NCBI GenBank assembly: GCA_014885115.2
Contig: WKLE02001292.1
Location: forward strand, 1-10,251
Origin: Asterionellopsis glacialis
Taxonomy: Eukaryota; Bacillariophyta; Plagiogrammaphyceae; Rhaphoneidales; Asterionellopsidaceae
Direction: 5' to 3'
DNA length: 10,251 nucleotides
In this document: positions 1 through 8,161 of the stretch, piece after piece
How the letters are laid out: each line of letters starts with the position of its first letter
Numbering within the stretch: the stretch's first letter is position 1
Translations under genes and position numbers: made by a program
Notes under the pieces: model-generated
Database searches by the model: none
What the model saw: only the letters and a program-made list of their open reading frames with translations
Told to the model about the DNA's origin: nothing

Positions 1-765
1 AGTTTGAGAGACTCCTGCTCACGGCTGCGGACAGAGGATGGACAACAAAATCATTAGTTACATCTACAGTATCAGGTACGGTGTCAAGTGTTCTACAGCA
101 TCGGCAAAGTAACGAGATTTCCTTCTCGTTGTTGTTTTTGTTGTTAACTCGGTCTCCGGGGCGCCCGCGCGTGCCAATCGTGTTCTCATGTACCTGGTAG
201 TACGTAGACTACGTTACACTACACTTTAGAAGCTCAATTTCACAAGACCCACCCGGGACCTGGAGTGTGTCTAGTCGATGACCGTCTGTCTGCCTGATTG
301 ACTCTGGATAAACTCGCACATCGGGGATTCCCCACAGACTTTTTTGTTGAGCCTGCGTGACTTCCAGTCTGGGCCCAACCACGAAGTAGTGACTCTCATG
401 TTTAGACCATCGTAATTAAAGAGGTTGTATAATAAAAAAGGTGCAGATCTTGTCACAGTCATTGCAACAAAGAACGACAAGAATCGAAATAATGGCGATT
501 GTGCACCTCCTGTTTAATCCTTTAGTATGCATGACTTGATAATCCTGTATTACCATGGTGATGGAAAGGGTTTATCAAGTTTGATACGCTAATAAGGTGG
601 CATAGATGTGGAATTTGACGATTGCTGTTCCGATGTCGGTCATCATTGTGATGATTTCGTGTGTTTGATTCCCCAGTTTGGGGGTGTGAGCGGCTTCTCG
701 CGAAGGAGAGAAAATAATAAAAAAGTATGAATATTGTGGTCAGTACGAGCTCGTACTGAAAACGA
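1..765. other. Intergenic DNA, no gene supported
   Basis: I find no convincing coding region on either strand. The longest open stretch, about 69 codons on the minus strand around 271-480, has no recognisable motif. The DNA is moderately GC-rich and contains normal numbers of CpG, unlike the right half of the window. It holds the first copy of a diverged 24-bp repeat (140-163) that recurs at 806-829, preceded in both copies by a GTT-rich run. Confidence 0.6.
140..163 (+). repeat. Copy 1 of a 24-bp dispersed repeat
   Basis: This stretch matches 806-829 at 22 of 24 bases. The shared core is ACTCGGTCTCC followed by RGGGCG. Both copies directly follow a GTT trinucleotide run. The function is unknown; it may be part of a larger diverged repeat that joins the GTAC-rich block. 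Confidence 0.6.
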
Positions 766-805
766 TACCAGGTACTATCTGTACCTTGTACCTGTTGTTG
801 TTGTT

Positions 806-829
806 GTTGTTGACTCGGTCTCCAGGGCG
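806..829 (+). repeat. Copy 2 of a 24-bp dispersed repeat
   Basis: This is the partner of 140-163, matching at 22 of 24 positions (A/G differences). It lies directly after a (GTT)n run and inside GTAC cluster A. Confidence 0.6.
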
Positions 830-878
830 TACAGTACGTTACCGGTTGGACCTACCCGGTACCAGGTACCCCTGAATC

Positions 879-903
879 TACCAGGTACTACTAGTACCTG
901 GTA
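879..903. repeat. Perfect 12-bp inverted repeat with 1-nt centre
   Basis: The arm at 879-890 (TACCAGGTACTA) is the exact reverse complement of the arm at 892-903, with a single C at 891 between them. It is the longest perfect palindrome I found in the GTAC clusters. It could extrude as a hairpin or be a protein-binding palindrome, but the sequence does not show which. Confidence 0.85.
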
Positions 904-1153
904 CATACCTGTACCAGGGTACCCCCTGGGTTCAGGTACGCCAAATAGATACCGTACCGGAGTACCTGTGAGTAAATACGGTACTGGTAACCTGAGTGAT
1001 TGTACAGGGGGTTATGTTGATTGTCAATAATTATTGATGTCGACGCAACTGTTTCTGGATTACGAAGGTAAACTACCTCGTGAAAAACATGTATTTATAT
1101 ATATTATAATATGGTTGGTTGGTGCTGACAAGGATGCCAGGTTCTGATGTCAT

Positions 1154-1660
1154 GTACCTGGGTATAGAGGTAAGCAAGCATGTACCAGTACCCACATACC
1201 GGTACGGTGCTTTCAAGTACTTTTTTACATTAAAAGAATGCTTAGGCGACCGACTCAGTCAGAGACTCAACACTCAGTCAGAACCAAAATACAGTTTTCA
1301 AGACAAATATTCAAGTGCCAGTACCTGGTATGGTTGTTTCAAATCCTTTGATACTCCTTTACACTATATCAAAAGATGAGAGCCAAATAATTTGGGCCGC
1401 TTCAATTTGATGATATATTTGAAGTTATCAAATGTCAAATTTAAATAATATACTCATACTATAGGTATAAACAAAATAGTACACTTCATCATACAAATCG
1501 TGGTTTCTCGGTATTTTCTCTCCGATACAGAAATTCAGTAATAAATACCTGTTACTGTACCAAGGTACGTGTCATCACTATATATAAAAAAAGGGAATGA
1601 TTGGAACAAACCTGTACCTCTGGTACCACCTTCTGTCAATCAAAGTAGAAAGTACCTGTA
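1154..1660. repeat. Scattered GTAC repeats and AT-rich spacer
   Basis: GTAC units recur at about 1154-1220 (ACCTGGGTA, ACCAGTACCC, ACCGGTACGG), near 1318-1330, and at 1553-1660 (TGTACCAAGGTACG, TGTACCTCTGGTACC). They are separated by AT-rich DNA. The open frame at 1119-1379 on the plus strand (86 codons) lies across these units, has no recognisable motif, and I do not accept it as a gene. Confidence 0.6.
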
Positions 1661-2460
1661 AGTGTATAGGGTTAGATTAGCAATCCTAACTTCAACCAAG
1701 ACTCCACATGATGTCATTCTGCCTTCGAAAAACTTACAGGAATAATGTCAATTGAGCTAGTACCAGATATATACTATTATTTGGATCGATGACAGGGTGC
1801 ACAAGTAATAGTTGTGCTCCTATAGATATTAATACTTTTAATCGGAAGCAGGCACATCTTTCAGTATAGTAACTCCCGGAAAGCCTTCAAAACAGCATAA
1901 GGCACAGTTTCAAGTATAGTGACTATCCAGCATAGGTTGGAAAGAGCAGTTAATCGAGAATCCCGTCGATACTACATTTTTCTATAATCCAATTTCAACT
2001 ATACTAAATATGATAATTTCGATGTGAAACCTTGGTGAGACACAATCCCTTTGATAGTTCAGATTTGATATCCTTCACATTGTAAATATTGTTTCATCCA
2101 GTATACCAGTAACTGGTACTGGTGATTCAGCCTCTTCTGTACCAGGACCGTATTGCAGAACGATGTATCCATGTTGGGCTCCGCACCCGGGAAGGGCACA
2201 TATGATTCTCTCCGTGACCGCTCTAGAGAGTACCAGATATAGATTTTTGTCTCGAACAGTATCCACAAAATAGAAAAAAAAAATCCAGGAATACCGAAGA
2301 GGACTGACAAACAGTATTTCATAGAGAAAATCCAGAAAAAACATCCTTGATCGACGACAAAATTTTAGACCCATGTCTGCACATAATTTTCTCAACTGAA
2401 ACAGTGTAGCATACCGTTTTAGAAAACAAACAAATCGTTCCGGCTCTACGGTAAGAATCT
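1661..2460. other. AT-rich intergenic DNA upstream of the HMG-box gene
   Basis: No gene is supported here. A pair of imperfect 24-bp direct repeats lies at 1851-1874 and 1901-1924 (19 of 24 matches; shared GGCACA and AGTATAGT). A small palindrome lies at 2104-2118 (TACCAGT, A, ACTGGTA). A 163-codon minus-strand open frame at 2075-2566 ends in this interval. It has no recognisable domain and covers the presumed promoter of the gene at 2693, so I left it out. Promoter elements for the HMG-box gene are probably here, but no TATA box stands out. Confidence 0.5.
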
Positions 2461-2692
2461 TTGAAGACTTTAAGTGCGGACCAATACTTCGAGGCAAGTC
2501 TCTTTGCAATGGAGACTTTGGTTCACTTACCATCCGTCGTGTTTTGCTGGTACACATGCAAATCAACTAGTTCTTCATTGTCGCATTGTCTTATCCTAAC
2601 ACATTTTCATTATATTGCTTCAACCTTTACACAGAACAACAAAACACGAAAGAAAAGACACAAGTACAACAAACTCTGCTGCATATCTCAAG

Positions 2693-3442
2693 ATGAAAGT
2701 TACAAAGAAGCAGAAACGAGTAGCCCAAAAGATTGCTATCTTAAAAACCGGCAAACCAGTCAAACCTCTTTCGGCTTATAACACATTCTTTCAACAGGAA
2801 ATGAACAAATATGACATTGCCAAGATGAAGGGTTCAGAGCGTCTGAAAGCGATCGCTGCTAGATGGAAATCCCTCGACTCGACCACCCGTTGCATTTATG
2901 AAGAAGATGCACGTCTACGAACAGCCCAGTATGAAATTGAGTTGGCTTTGTGGAAAAGCGGACAAGGGTGTCAAGGACAACAACGAAGGATATGCTATCA
3001 GCAACAGCAACAGCATTATCAAGGACAACAAGTATACGGTAACAAGCCCTCCCCAGTTATGTCTTCTGTAAATGTCTATGCATTTCCTATGAAAACAAAC
3101 ATGCCATCCAAAATGTTCCTGGAAACTTCCTTTGAAAAACCCACGAAGACGACCTCTGCAAAAGACTTGGTTTACGTTGAAGACCTCGAACCTCTTGATG
3201 TTGGTGTACCTAAAAGCAGTTGGGAAATTGATTTTTACGAAACGCCATCTAAAGATTACAACCAAGATTACAACCAAAACTCACCGGAAGATGTATCTTC
3301 TATCTCTGCTGCAGTTCTTCATTCTTCTCCCGCACCTGAGCAAGTGCAATGCCGTATCAATTCAACGCTCTGTAACGCCGAGGGGTCTATAGAGAATGAC
3401 TTTGCCGAATTCTTGGAGGATCTTTTCGGTTCAGAGGATTAG
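2693..3442 (+). CDS. HMG-box protein, probable DNA-binding regulator
   Basis: This 249-aa, intronless reading frame encodes one HMG box. HMG boxes bend DNA through the minor groove and act in the nucleus as chromatin architects or transcription factors. After a basic start (KKQKR) the box runs from about residue 21 to 89. It begins KPVKPLSAYNTFF, continues with the helix-2 segment ERLKAIAARWKSLD, and ends in YEEDARLRTAQYEIE. A Gln-rich linker (about 90-113, including QQQQQ) follows, then a long region rich in Ser, Pro and Asn with a short repeat (DYNQDYNQ). An acidic-hydrophobic tail ends the protein (NDFAEFLEDLFGSED) and may be an activation motif. I chose the ATG at 2693 because its context is CAAGATGAAA and the box follows closely. 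An in-frame ATG at 2615 would add 26 unremarkable residues. The stop is TAG. Hand count gives 28 CpG in 750 bp, unlike the neighbouring element. The HMG-box call is firm; the target genes cannot be told. Confidence 0.85.
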   Translation: MKVTKKQKRVAQKIAILKTGKPVKPLSAYNTFFQQEMNKYDIAKMKGSERLKAIAARWKSLDSTTRCIYEEDARLRTAQYEIELALWKSGQGCQGQQRRICYQQQQQHYQGQQVYGNKPSPVMSSVNVYAFPMKTNMPSKMFLETSFEKPTKTTSAKDLVYVEDLEPLDVGVPKSSWEIDFYETPSKDYNQDYNQNSPEDVSSISAAVLHSSPAPEQVQCRINSTLCNAEGSIENDFAEFLEDLFGSED

Positions 3443-4230
3443 GTTAAACGAAGAAAACAAAAATACAATTAGAACATTACAAACAAGAAACCATTCACCA
3501 TACAAACTAAAGAAGTTTCCTTGTTGGGTCGTGATTACACTTGTTTTTATAAGTCTCCTAAGTACCTTGCACGGCTATTAATATCACGGCGTAAATAACA
3601 AAAAGAAGACGACTTCATGTTCTCAATTTTGGGATCGAAGAAACTTGAAAAATCACCAAGTAAAAATCTTGGCATAGAGAGTGAGAACAATCTATGCGAA
3701 GACGTTCCCTGTGGATTTTTTTGTACTGATCAATGATGGATAAACCCATTTCTGTGGCAATTCAAAATCTTTCACTCTTTACATATATGATATAACATTT
3801 AGGTTAGATTTTTTTACATTTGCACAAACAAAAAAAGAAAGAGTTGACAGCGAACTTGCAGCAAATTCACATCATGTTATAGAACTCGTCCTTATTATTG
3901 TTTTCTTCCCGTTTATCCCATTTATGGGAAGACACAGTGATGAGCAAGTAAGTGAGGACCATTCTCCATAAAACTCCAATCAAATCCCAAATGCAGATCC
4001 TACCCCGTAGACAAAATATTGTCTGTCGGATAGATTTTTCCTTTAGAATACAGTGTTTACGGTACTAGAGAGTGTAACCCAACCGAATCTTTTTATGGTT
4101 GGTGGAAACAGAAAAAATTTCGGAAAGATATTTTTTGCTTTTCTTTTTATATTATTACCAACAATGTAGGACCTACCAGACACAAGTGCAATTACGTACT
4201 AAATAGGACTCTCTGTAGGACCTATTTTTC
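3443..4230. other. AT-rich intergenic DNA after the HMG-box gene
   Basis: No gene is supported. The interval is AT-rich with several A or T runs. It contains two short hairpin-forming sequences: TCCCA/TGGGA arms at 3916-3929 and AGACAA/TTGTCT arms at 4009-4024. Related sequences GTAGGACCTA occur near 4166 and 4215. I could not assign a poly(A) signal for the HMG-box gene with confidence. Confidence 0.5.
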
Positions 4231-4233
4231 AAG

Positions 4234-4390
4234 AGTACCTGGGTACAGGTACCGTGCAACTAGACCCTATCTGACAGGCACCAGGTACAGTACAGGTACG
4301 TTGGATTCAAATCCTAACAGGTACGGTACACCAGGTGCCTGTACCTGGTACTGACCAACTACTGTTGTATCGTACCAGGTACTGTACCAC
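4234..4390. repeat. GTAC palindrome cluster B
   Basis: I count 13 GTAC tetranucleotides in about 157 bp, in the same sequence contexts as cluster A (CCAGGTAC, GTACCTGG). A clear hairpin has arms ACCAGGT (4330-4336) and ACCTGGT (4343-4349) around a 6-nt loop. The minus-strand open frame across 4307-4507 looks like a repeat artefact. Confidence 0.8.
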
Positions 4391-4605
4391 ACCTGTGCAA
4401 GTATATCTACTTTTACAAAAGATTTTTAACTTGTGCTGCCGCTGGTGAACCCAAATCAGTTCGACATAGGACCCTACTTCGCTGCAAAGAGGATACCAAA
4501 CCATCAATTATTGACTCTTGGCATATTTCTCTTACTTTTTTGTAAAGTACCTTGTTTCTGTCTGCGAGCTGGGGTAACCATATAAATAATGATAGGACCT
4601 ACCTG

Positions 4606-4720
4606 AACCAGGTACCAGGTACTGACCTTAAATCTAGTTCCAACGTACCTGGGTACCAGGTACATAAGACCTACCGGTACCTGGGAGTCCGTTCACGCTA
4701 ATATAGACCCCTACCTGTAC
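4606..4720. repeat. GTAC palindrome cluster C, next to the element edge
   Basis: Seven GTAC units lie in about 115 bp. They include the tandem CCAGGTACCAGGTAC and an 8-bp-arm hairpin, GTACCTGG (4645-4652) and CCAGGTAC (4656-4663), around GTA. This is the last dense GTAC block. To its right the frequency falls sharply and the DNA becomes the decayed multi-gene element, so the element's left edge probably lies between about 4720 and 4835. Confidence 0.75.
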
Positions 4721-4814
4721 TTAGCGGGGGGTGGACAGCCCTGTAGTTTCGCACCATATCCTCGTGTTCTTTTCTGTTCCCGTAGGAACCTACCAGAATC
4801 CTATTATAAAATCT

Positions 4815-4825
4815 TTTATTTTATT
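4815..4825 (-). terminator. Candidate poly(A) signal for the transposase-like pseudogene
   Basis: Read on the minus strand this is AATAAAATAAA, two overlapping AATAAA hexamers. They begin about 10 nt after the TAG that ends the pseudogene at 4836. The position fits an original 3' end, and it supports 4836 as the authentic C-terminus. Confidence 0.45.
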
Positions 4826-4835
4826 TTGGCTACTA

Positions 4836-7783
4836 CTACTGTATCGGCGATTCGTCACCGTCACCATCGTCACCATGAGCATCGGTAATGTTGCCGGTTG
4901 TTGTATCTTCTACCATTGTCACCATCCTAGTGTTTCTTCTGTCTTCGTATCTACACTTACTTTTGAATGCACCTTCTTTATTCCTTTCTGTTTTGCAGTG
5001 TTTGCACTCACAAGGCATGTCCAACACTTTCACCGGAAATTTATGTCGTTTTTCGTTATCATTTTTATCATACGGATGGGAACATACCTCATGTAACTTG
5101 GCCGTTCCCTTAATTGGTGCTTTGTTCACTGTGACTTCAACCTTTGCTCTGTCACAAAGGATTATCTGGTCTGGAAAGTGTTGGGACAATGATTCAAGGT
5201 CCCCTTTTGTTTCCACCACCATGTAAAAGTATCTGCTGTCCATTCCATAGGTTCCTTTCCCTTTCAGTCTTTCATCCTTGTTTTCCTTATACTCTTTCCA
5301 CTTGTTCTTTTCTTTTGTATCTACTCTCATTGCATTATTACAGACAATGAATGCTCCAAGTGCATTTGGTGATCTCATTAGATTTAGTTGATCTTTTTTC
5401 CGTAGGAGTCATGCGCTCCCTTAAAATTGTCAACACCTGCCAGACAATGAATAAGGGAGATTTTTGGATGTCTCTCTCTAACCTTTGCTACCTGAAGAAA
5501 GTTTTGTCTGCACCTATATTGAGTAGGTGCATTGTCAGTCCACACTTTTACCACTTCCAATTTTCTACCAAGTTTTTCTGAAAAAAATTTTCGTAGAATG
5601 GAATCACCACATCAAAACAGGTATTGTGCATCGCATGGTCACTTTTTTTCCTGTACTTATTGTATCAGCAAAAAAATGATGAACATCACATGTGCAAATA
5701 TTTCCAATTCCTCCTCTGATTCTTTATCCTTCTCTTTAACTTTTGCATTTCTACGTTTATACAGGCATACAGAATTATCCAACAAGGCATGCGGTCGACA
5801 CTAGAATTTTTTGTCTTTAGTGCTCTCAGCATTAATGTTGCCAGGAAATCAGTAAATACCAGAAGTATATTCTCAGGTAGTGTATGTATGTCATTTAGCA
5901 TACAATTTTTAATCCAAAGTATGTCTTGGTAGTGGGGTATGAAAGTATTGATTGCCTGTCTGAAACTTATGACAATATCAGACAGTTTTCATACACATTG
6001 TGTAAGTTCCCTTTGTTTTGCCAGTTTCCCTCTCTTTGTGCCCTGTCTAGTCCCCTCATCCCATTCATGTACCTGTACTAACATTGGATTGTCCTTCAAT
6101 GTTGGATGTTGCAATATTGTCAATATCTTATGTATCCCATAGTGTGTGCATGTCCCATGTGTACAGTGATAGGGAATTAATTTGGGTGCTGCTACTATTT
6201 GGTTGTATTGCAGGTCAGGATGTTCCTCTACATGACAACAAACTGCCTCAACCAGGTCTCCTGCTCTTCCCTTTTTCAAAACTTCTATTGTTTGATCATA
6301 ATTGAGACCCCCTTCAGGTGCAACATAATTTTTTAAATCTTCTTTAACATTGGGTCTTCTAAGGAACAAAAGAATCCAGGTCATGTATTATTGGACAGTG
6401 CAAGTCTTTTTGTCTATGCAAGACTCTGGTTTGGGATCAGTAACAGAGGGGCACAAGTTATGAAAGAACACTGTCCTTCAAATTGTATGTCCAGGATACT
6501 GTAGGAGAAATGCATTATATATATCCAACTTCAAAAACAATTCAAAGCTATTATCCAAAACAACAACCAACCAAATACATCTCTGTAACTCCTCTTCTTC
6601 TTCTGTGTGAGGACATATTACCTTGATAGGTTTATAACTACTTGTGTCAATTCTACTGTAGTCATTGGACCTACTGAATTTGACAATACACCTTCTGGCT
6701 TCAGGTTGGATGTAATCATTTCTTCTTTTCCATAAAGAAGGATTTAATTCTTTACCAGTGGTCATCATTTTTTTAGCAGCCTTCCTTCCTTTTTTGATCA
6801 GTGAGTAGTTGTAACCTAATCTTCTTTGTATTGCTTGGTTGCTGAAGTCTTCATCATTTTCAGCAAAGCATATGGCAGTAAGTAAGGCATCTATAATTTG
6901 TTGTGTATTTTTTTCTGTCCACCACCAACCTCATGATGGTCAAGACACTTTTAGATTTGGTTAACAATTCCCCTGTCAAGCTCCTGTTCCTGTTCATTGA
7001 TGGCTGATTTTTGGTTAATTGACAATTGTTCTTCAAGTAAATTTCTCACTGGATCAAAAACTGGTTTCTGTATGAACATGCCAAAGGTGACAGCAGCACG
7101 TTCCAGCTTTCCCATACTTAGAACTTTTAAATGTTGCAATATGTCATTGGCATGCCTTCTGTGAGACTTAGTTGATAATGTAGTCTCAGTGTTTTCCCAG
7201 GAATTTTCCGTGTCTGTTGGAATCTTACTATGATAAATTAATTTTAAGGCTGAATTAATCTCATAACTTCTTTTCTTTTTTTTGGGGTACAGTACCTGGA
7301 GTTGTTGTTCCTGGTATTATGTCAGCAAACAAATCTGGGGCAGTTACAGCTGGTGGAGTAAATAAGCATTCTTCCTCCTCACTTACCTCATCATCTCCTA
7401 AATCCTTGTCTTGGTCATCCAAGGAAGATATAGGGGATGATGATAAAGATGAGTCACCACCATCTTTGTTACTCAACTTTGGTGGTTCAACAAATCATAA
7501 CCAATTCATAATGTTCAGATTTTGATGACCAATGGTGCTTCTCAAATCCCAAATTCCATAGTCTCTCACAAATGATTCTAAGTCTGGAAGTGGGCATCTT
7601 TCTGTTTGGGAAATCTATGAATTTTTCATACAACAACCTTGAGCAAGAATTGCATCTGATTTTTATATCAAGATGATGGTTAAGACAGGTTGCATTTCAA
7701 GAAAATCTTGTGAACACAGGAATACTCCTTTTCACCATGACTTCCTTGACAATGTCTGTCAAATATCCATTGAGACCTGCCAT
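4836..7783 (-). pseudogene. Decayed transposase-like gene, about 983 codons, five stops and eight frameshifts
   Basis: The pieces of open frame here are one protein read from ATG 7783 (context ACAATGGC) to TAG 4836. Correcting eight one-base indels gives 2952 nt, exactly divisible by three. In-frame stops are TGA 7697-7699, TAA 6951-6953, TGA 6478-6480, TAA 6388-6390 and TGA 5989-5991. Frameshifts lie near 7489, 7280, 6910, 5792, 5688, 5646, 5584 and 5396. Landmarks in order are CNSC (about residues 44-47), a Ser/Asp/Glu-rich stretch, a basic segment (LIKKGRKAAKK), HCTHGTCTHYG (about 539-550), FTDF (Asp about 645), HHFFADTISTGKK, WTDNAPTQYRCRQNF (Asp about 751), HCLAGVDNFKG, and a C-terminal PCECKHCK with CRYEDRR. 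Two Asp motifs about 106 residues apart, followed by a Cys/His segment, suggest a DDE/RNase H-like transposase, perhaps MULE-related. From memory this layout recurs in stramenopile multicopy genes. The superfamily is uncertain; the pseudogene call is strong. Confidence 0.8.
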
Positions 7784-8161
7784 TGTTTTTTTTAAATAAA
7801 ATTTATAAGTGAAATGATTGATTGTTGAGTGTGTTTGAGGATGCTATTATCCAAAAATAGCATTCATAAGGCAACCCCGCATCCAACCCTATGCCAATTT
7901 TTGTTGGTAGAATAGGATCATTATTACTTTTTTGTTTCTTTGTACAAAAATCCCTCCAATGGACCAAATTATGAAAAATGGTAACAATCATCCACTTTCA
8001 TTCCAAACAAATGTTCCAAAACTCCAAAAATGTTCCAATAGACAAGAATCATTCTGATACTCCACTTTGTTACAATCACCTGGTAATTGAGTGTTTGTGG
8101 TTGTTTATCTCAGGTTCCTCCATAATTTTTTACATTTGATTTTTGAGTGTTTATTTCAATA
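7784..8161. promoter_or_regulatory. Divergent intergenic region between the two inner element genes
   Basis: The region separates the start of the transposase-like pseudogene (7783, minus) from the start of the coiled-coil ORF (8162, plus), so both promoters would have to lie within these 378 bp. It is AT-rich. It has two exact copies of AAATGTTCCAA (8009-8019 and 8028-8038) and a third partial TTCCAAA (8001-8007). A 62-codon minus-strand frame (7803-7991) sits just upstream of the pseudogene start and might be a lost N-terminal extension, but I could not connect it convincingly. Confidence 0.45.
8009..8038. repeat. Short direct repeats in the divergent promoter region
   Basis: AAATGTTCCAA occurs twice with a 19-bp period, and TTCCAAA occurs once more just upstream. 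Tandem short repeats between divergent genes can be binding sites for a regulator or for a transposase. The role here is a guess. Confidence 0.4.

Larger units (their letters stand above)
766..992. repeat. GTAC palindrome cluster A
   Basis: By hand count there are 16 GTAC tetranucleotides in about 230 bp, where roughly one is expected by chance. Most sit inside variants of ACCAGGTAC, GGTACC and GTACCTGG. Because each unit is near self-complementary, the block is full of short potential hairpins. The best is the perfect palindrome at 879-903. The block includes a GTT microsatellite at about 793-812. A 98-codon open frame covers the block on the plus strand, but it is low in complexity (runs of V, P, G, T, Y) and is best read as a by-product of the repeat. 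Confidence 0.8.

Noticed and set aside
734..1379. Plus-strand ORFs at 734-1030 and 1119-1379
   Set aside because: They are translations of GTAC repeats and a GTT run with low-complexity products; nothing suggests selection on the protein.
2075..2566. 163-codon minus-strand ORF
   Set aside because: It has no recognisable domain and an odd composition, and it lies over the presumed promoter and leader of the HMG-box gene.
4303..4314. GGATTCAAATCC resembling a tRNA T-arm
   Set aside because: The loop geometry is wrong for a T-arm, and no acceptor, D or anticodon arm fits around it.
766..4720. CRISPR array
   Set aside because: The GTAC units have no constant length, no regular spacers and no neighbouring cas genes, and the DNA is eukaryotic.
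4854..4878. Short GTCACC-type tandem repeat
   Set aside because: It encodes the Asp/Gly-rich C-terminal tail of the pseudogene, so it is coding low complexity rather than a separate repeat element.
4731..5804. Several plus-strand ORFs of 68-121 codons
   Set aside because: They are antisense shadows of the transposase-like pseudogene, whose minus-strand reading has coherent motifs.
5300..7500. Introns as the explanation for the frame changes
   Set aside because: The protein continues directly across each change, with only one base lost or gained and no intervening non-coding stretch or GT...AG pair.
7803..7991. 62-codon minus-strand ORF just upstream of the pseudogene
   Set aside because: It looks somewhat protein-like and could be a lost N-terminal extension, but it is in another frame, and the ATG at 7783 has good context, so I did not join them.
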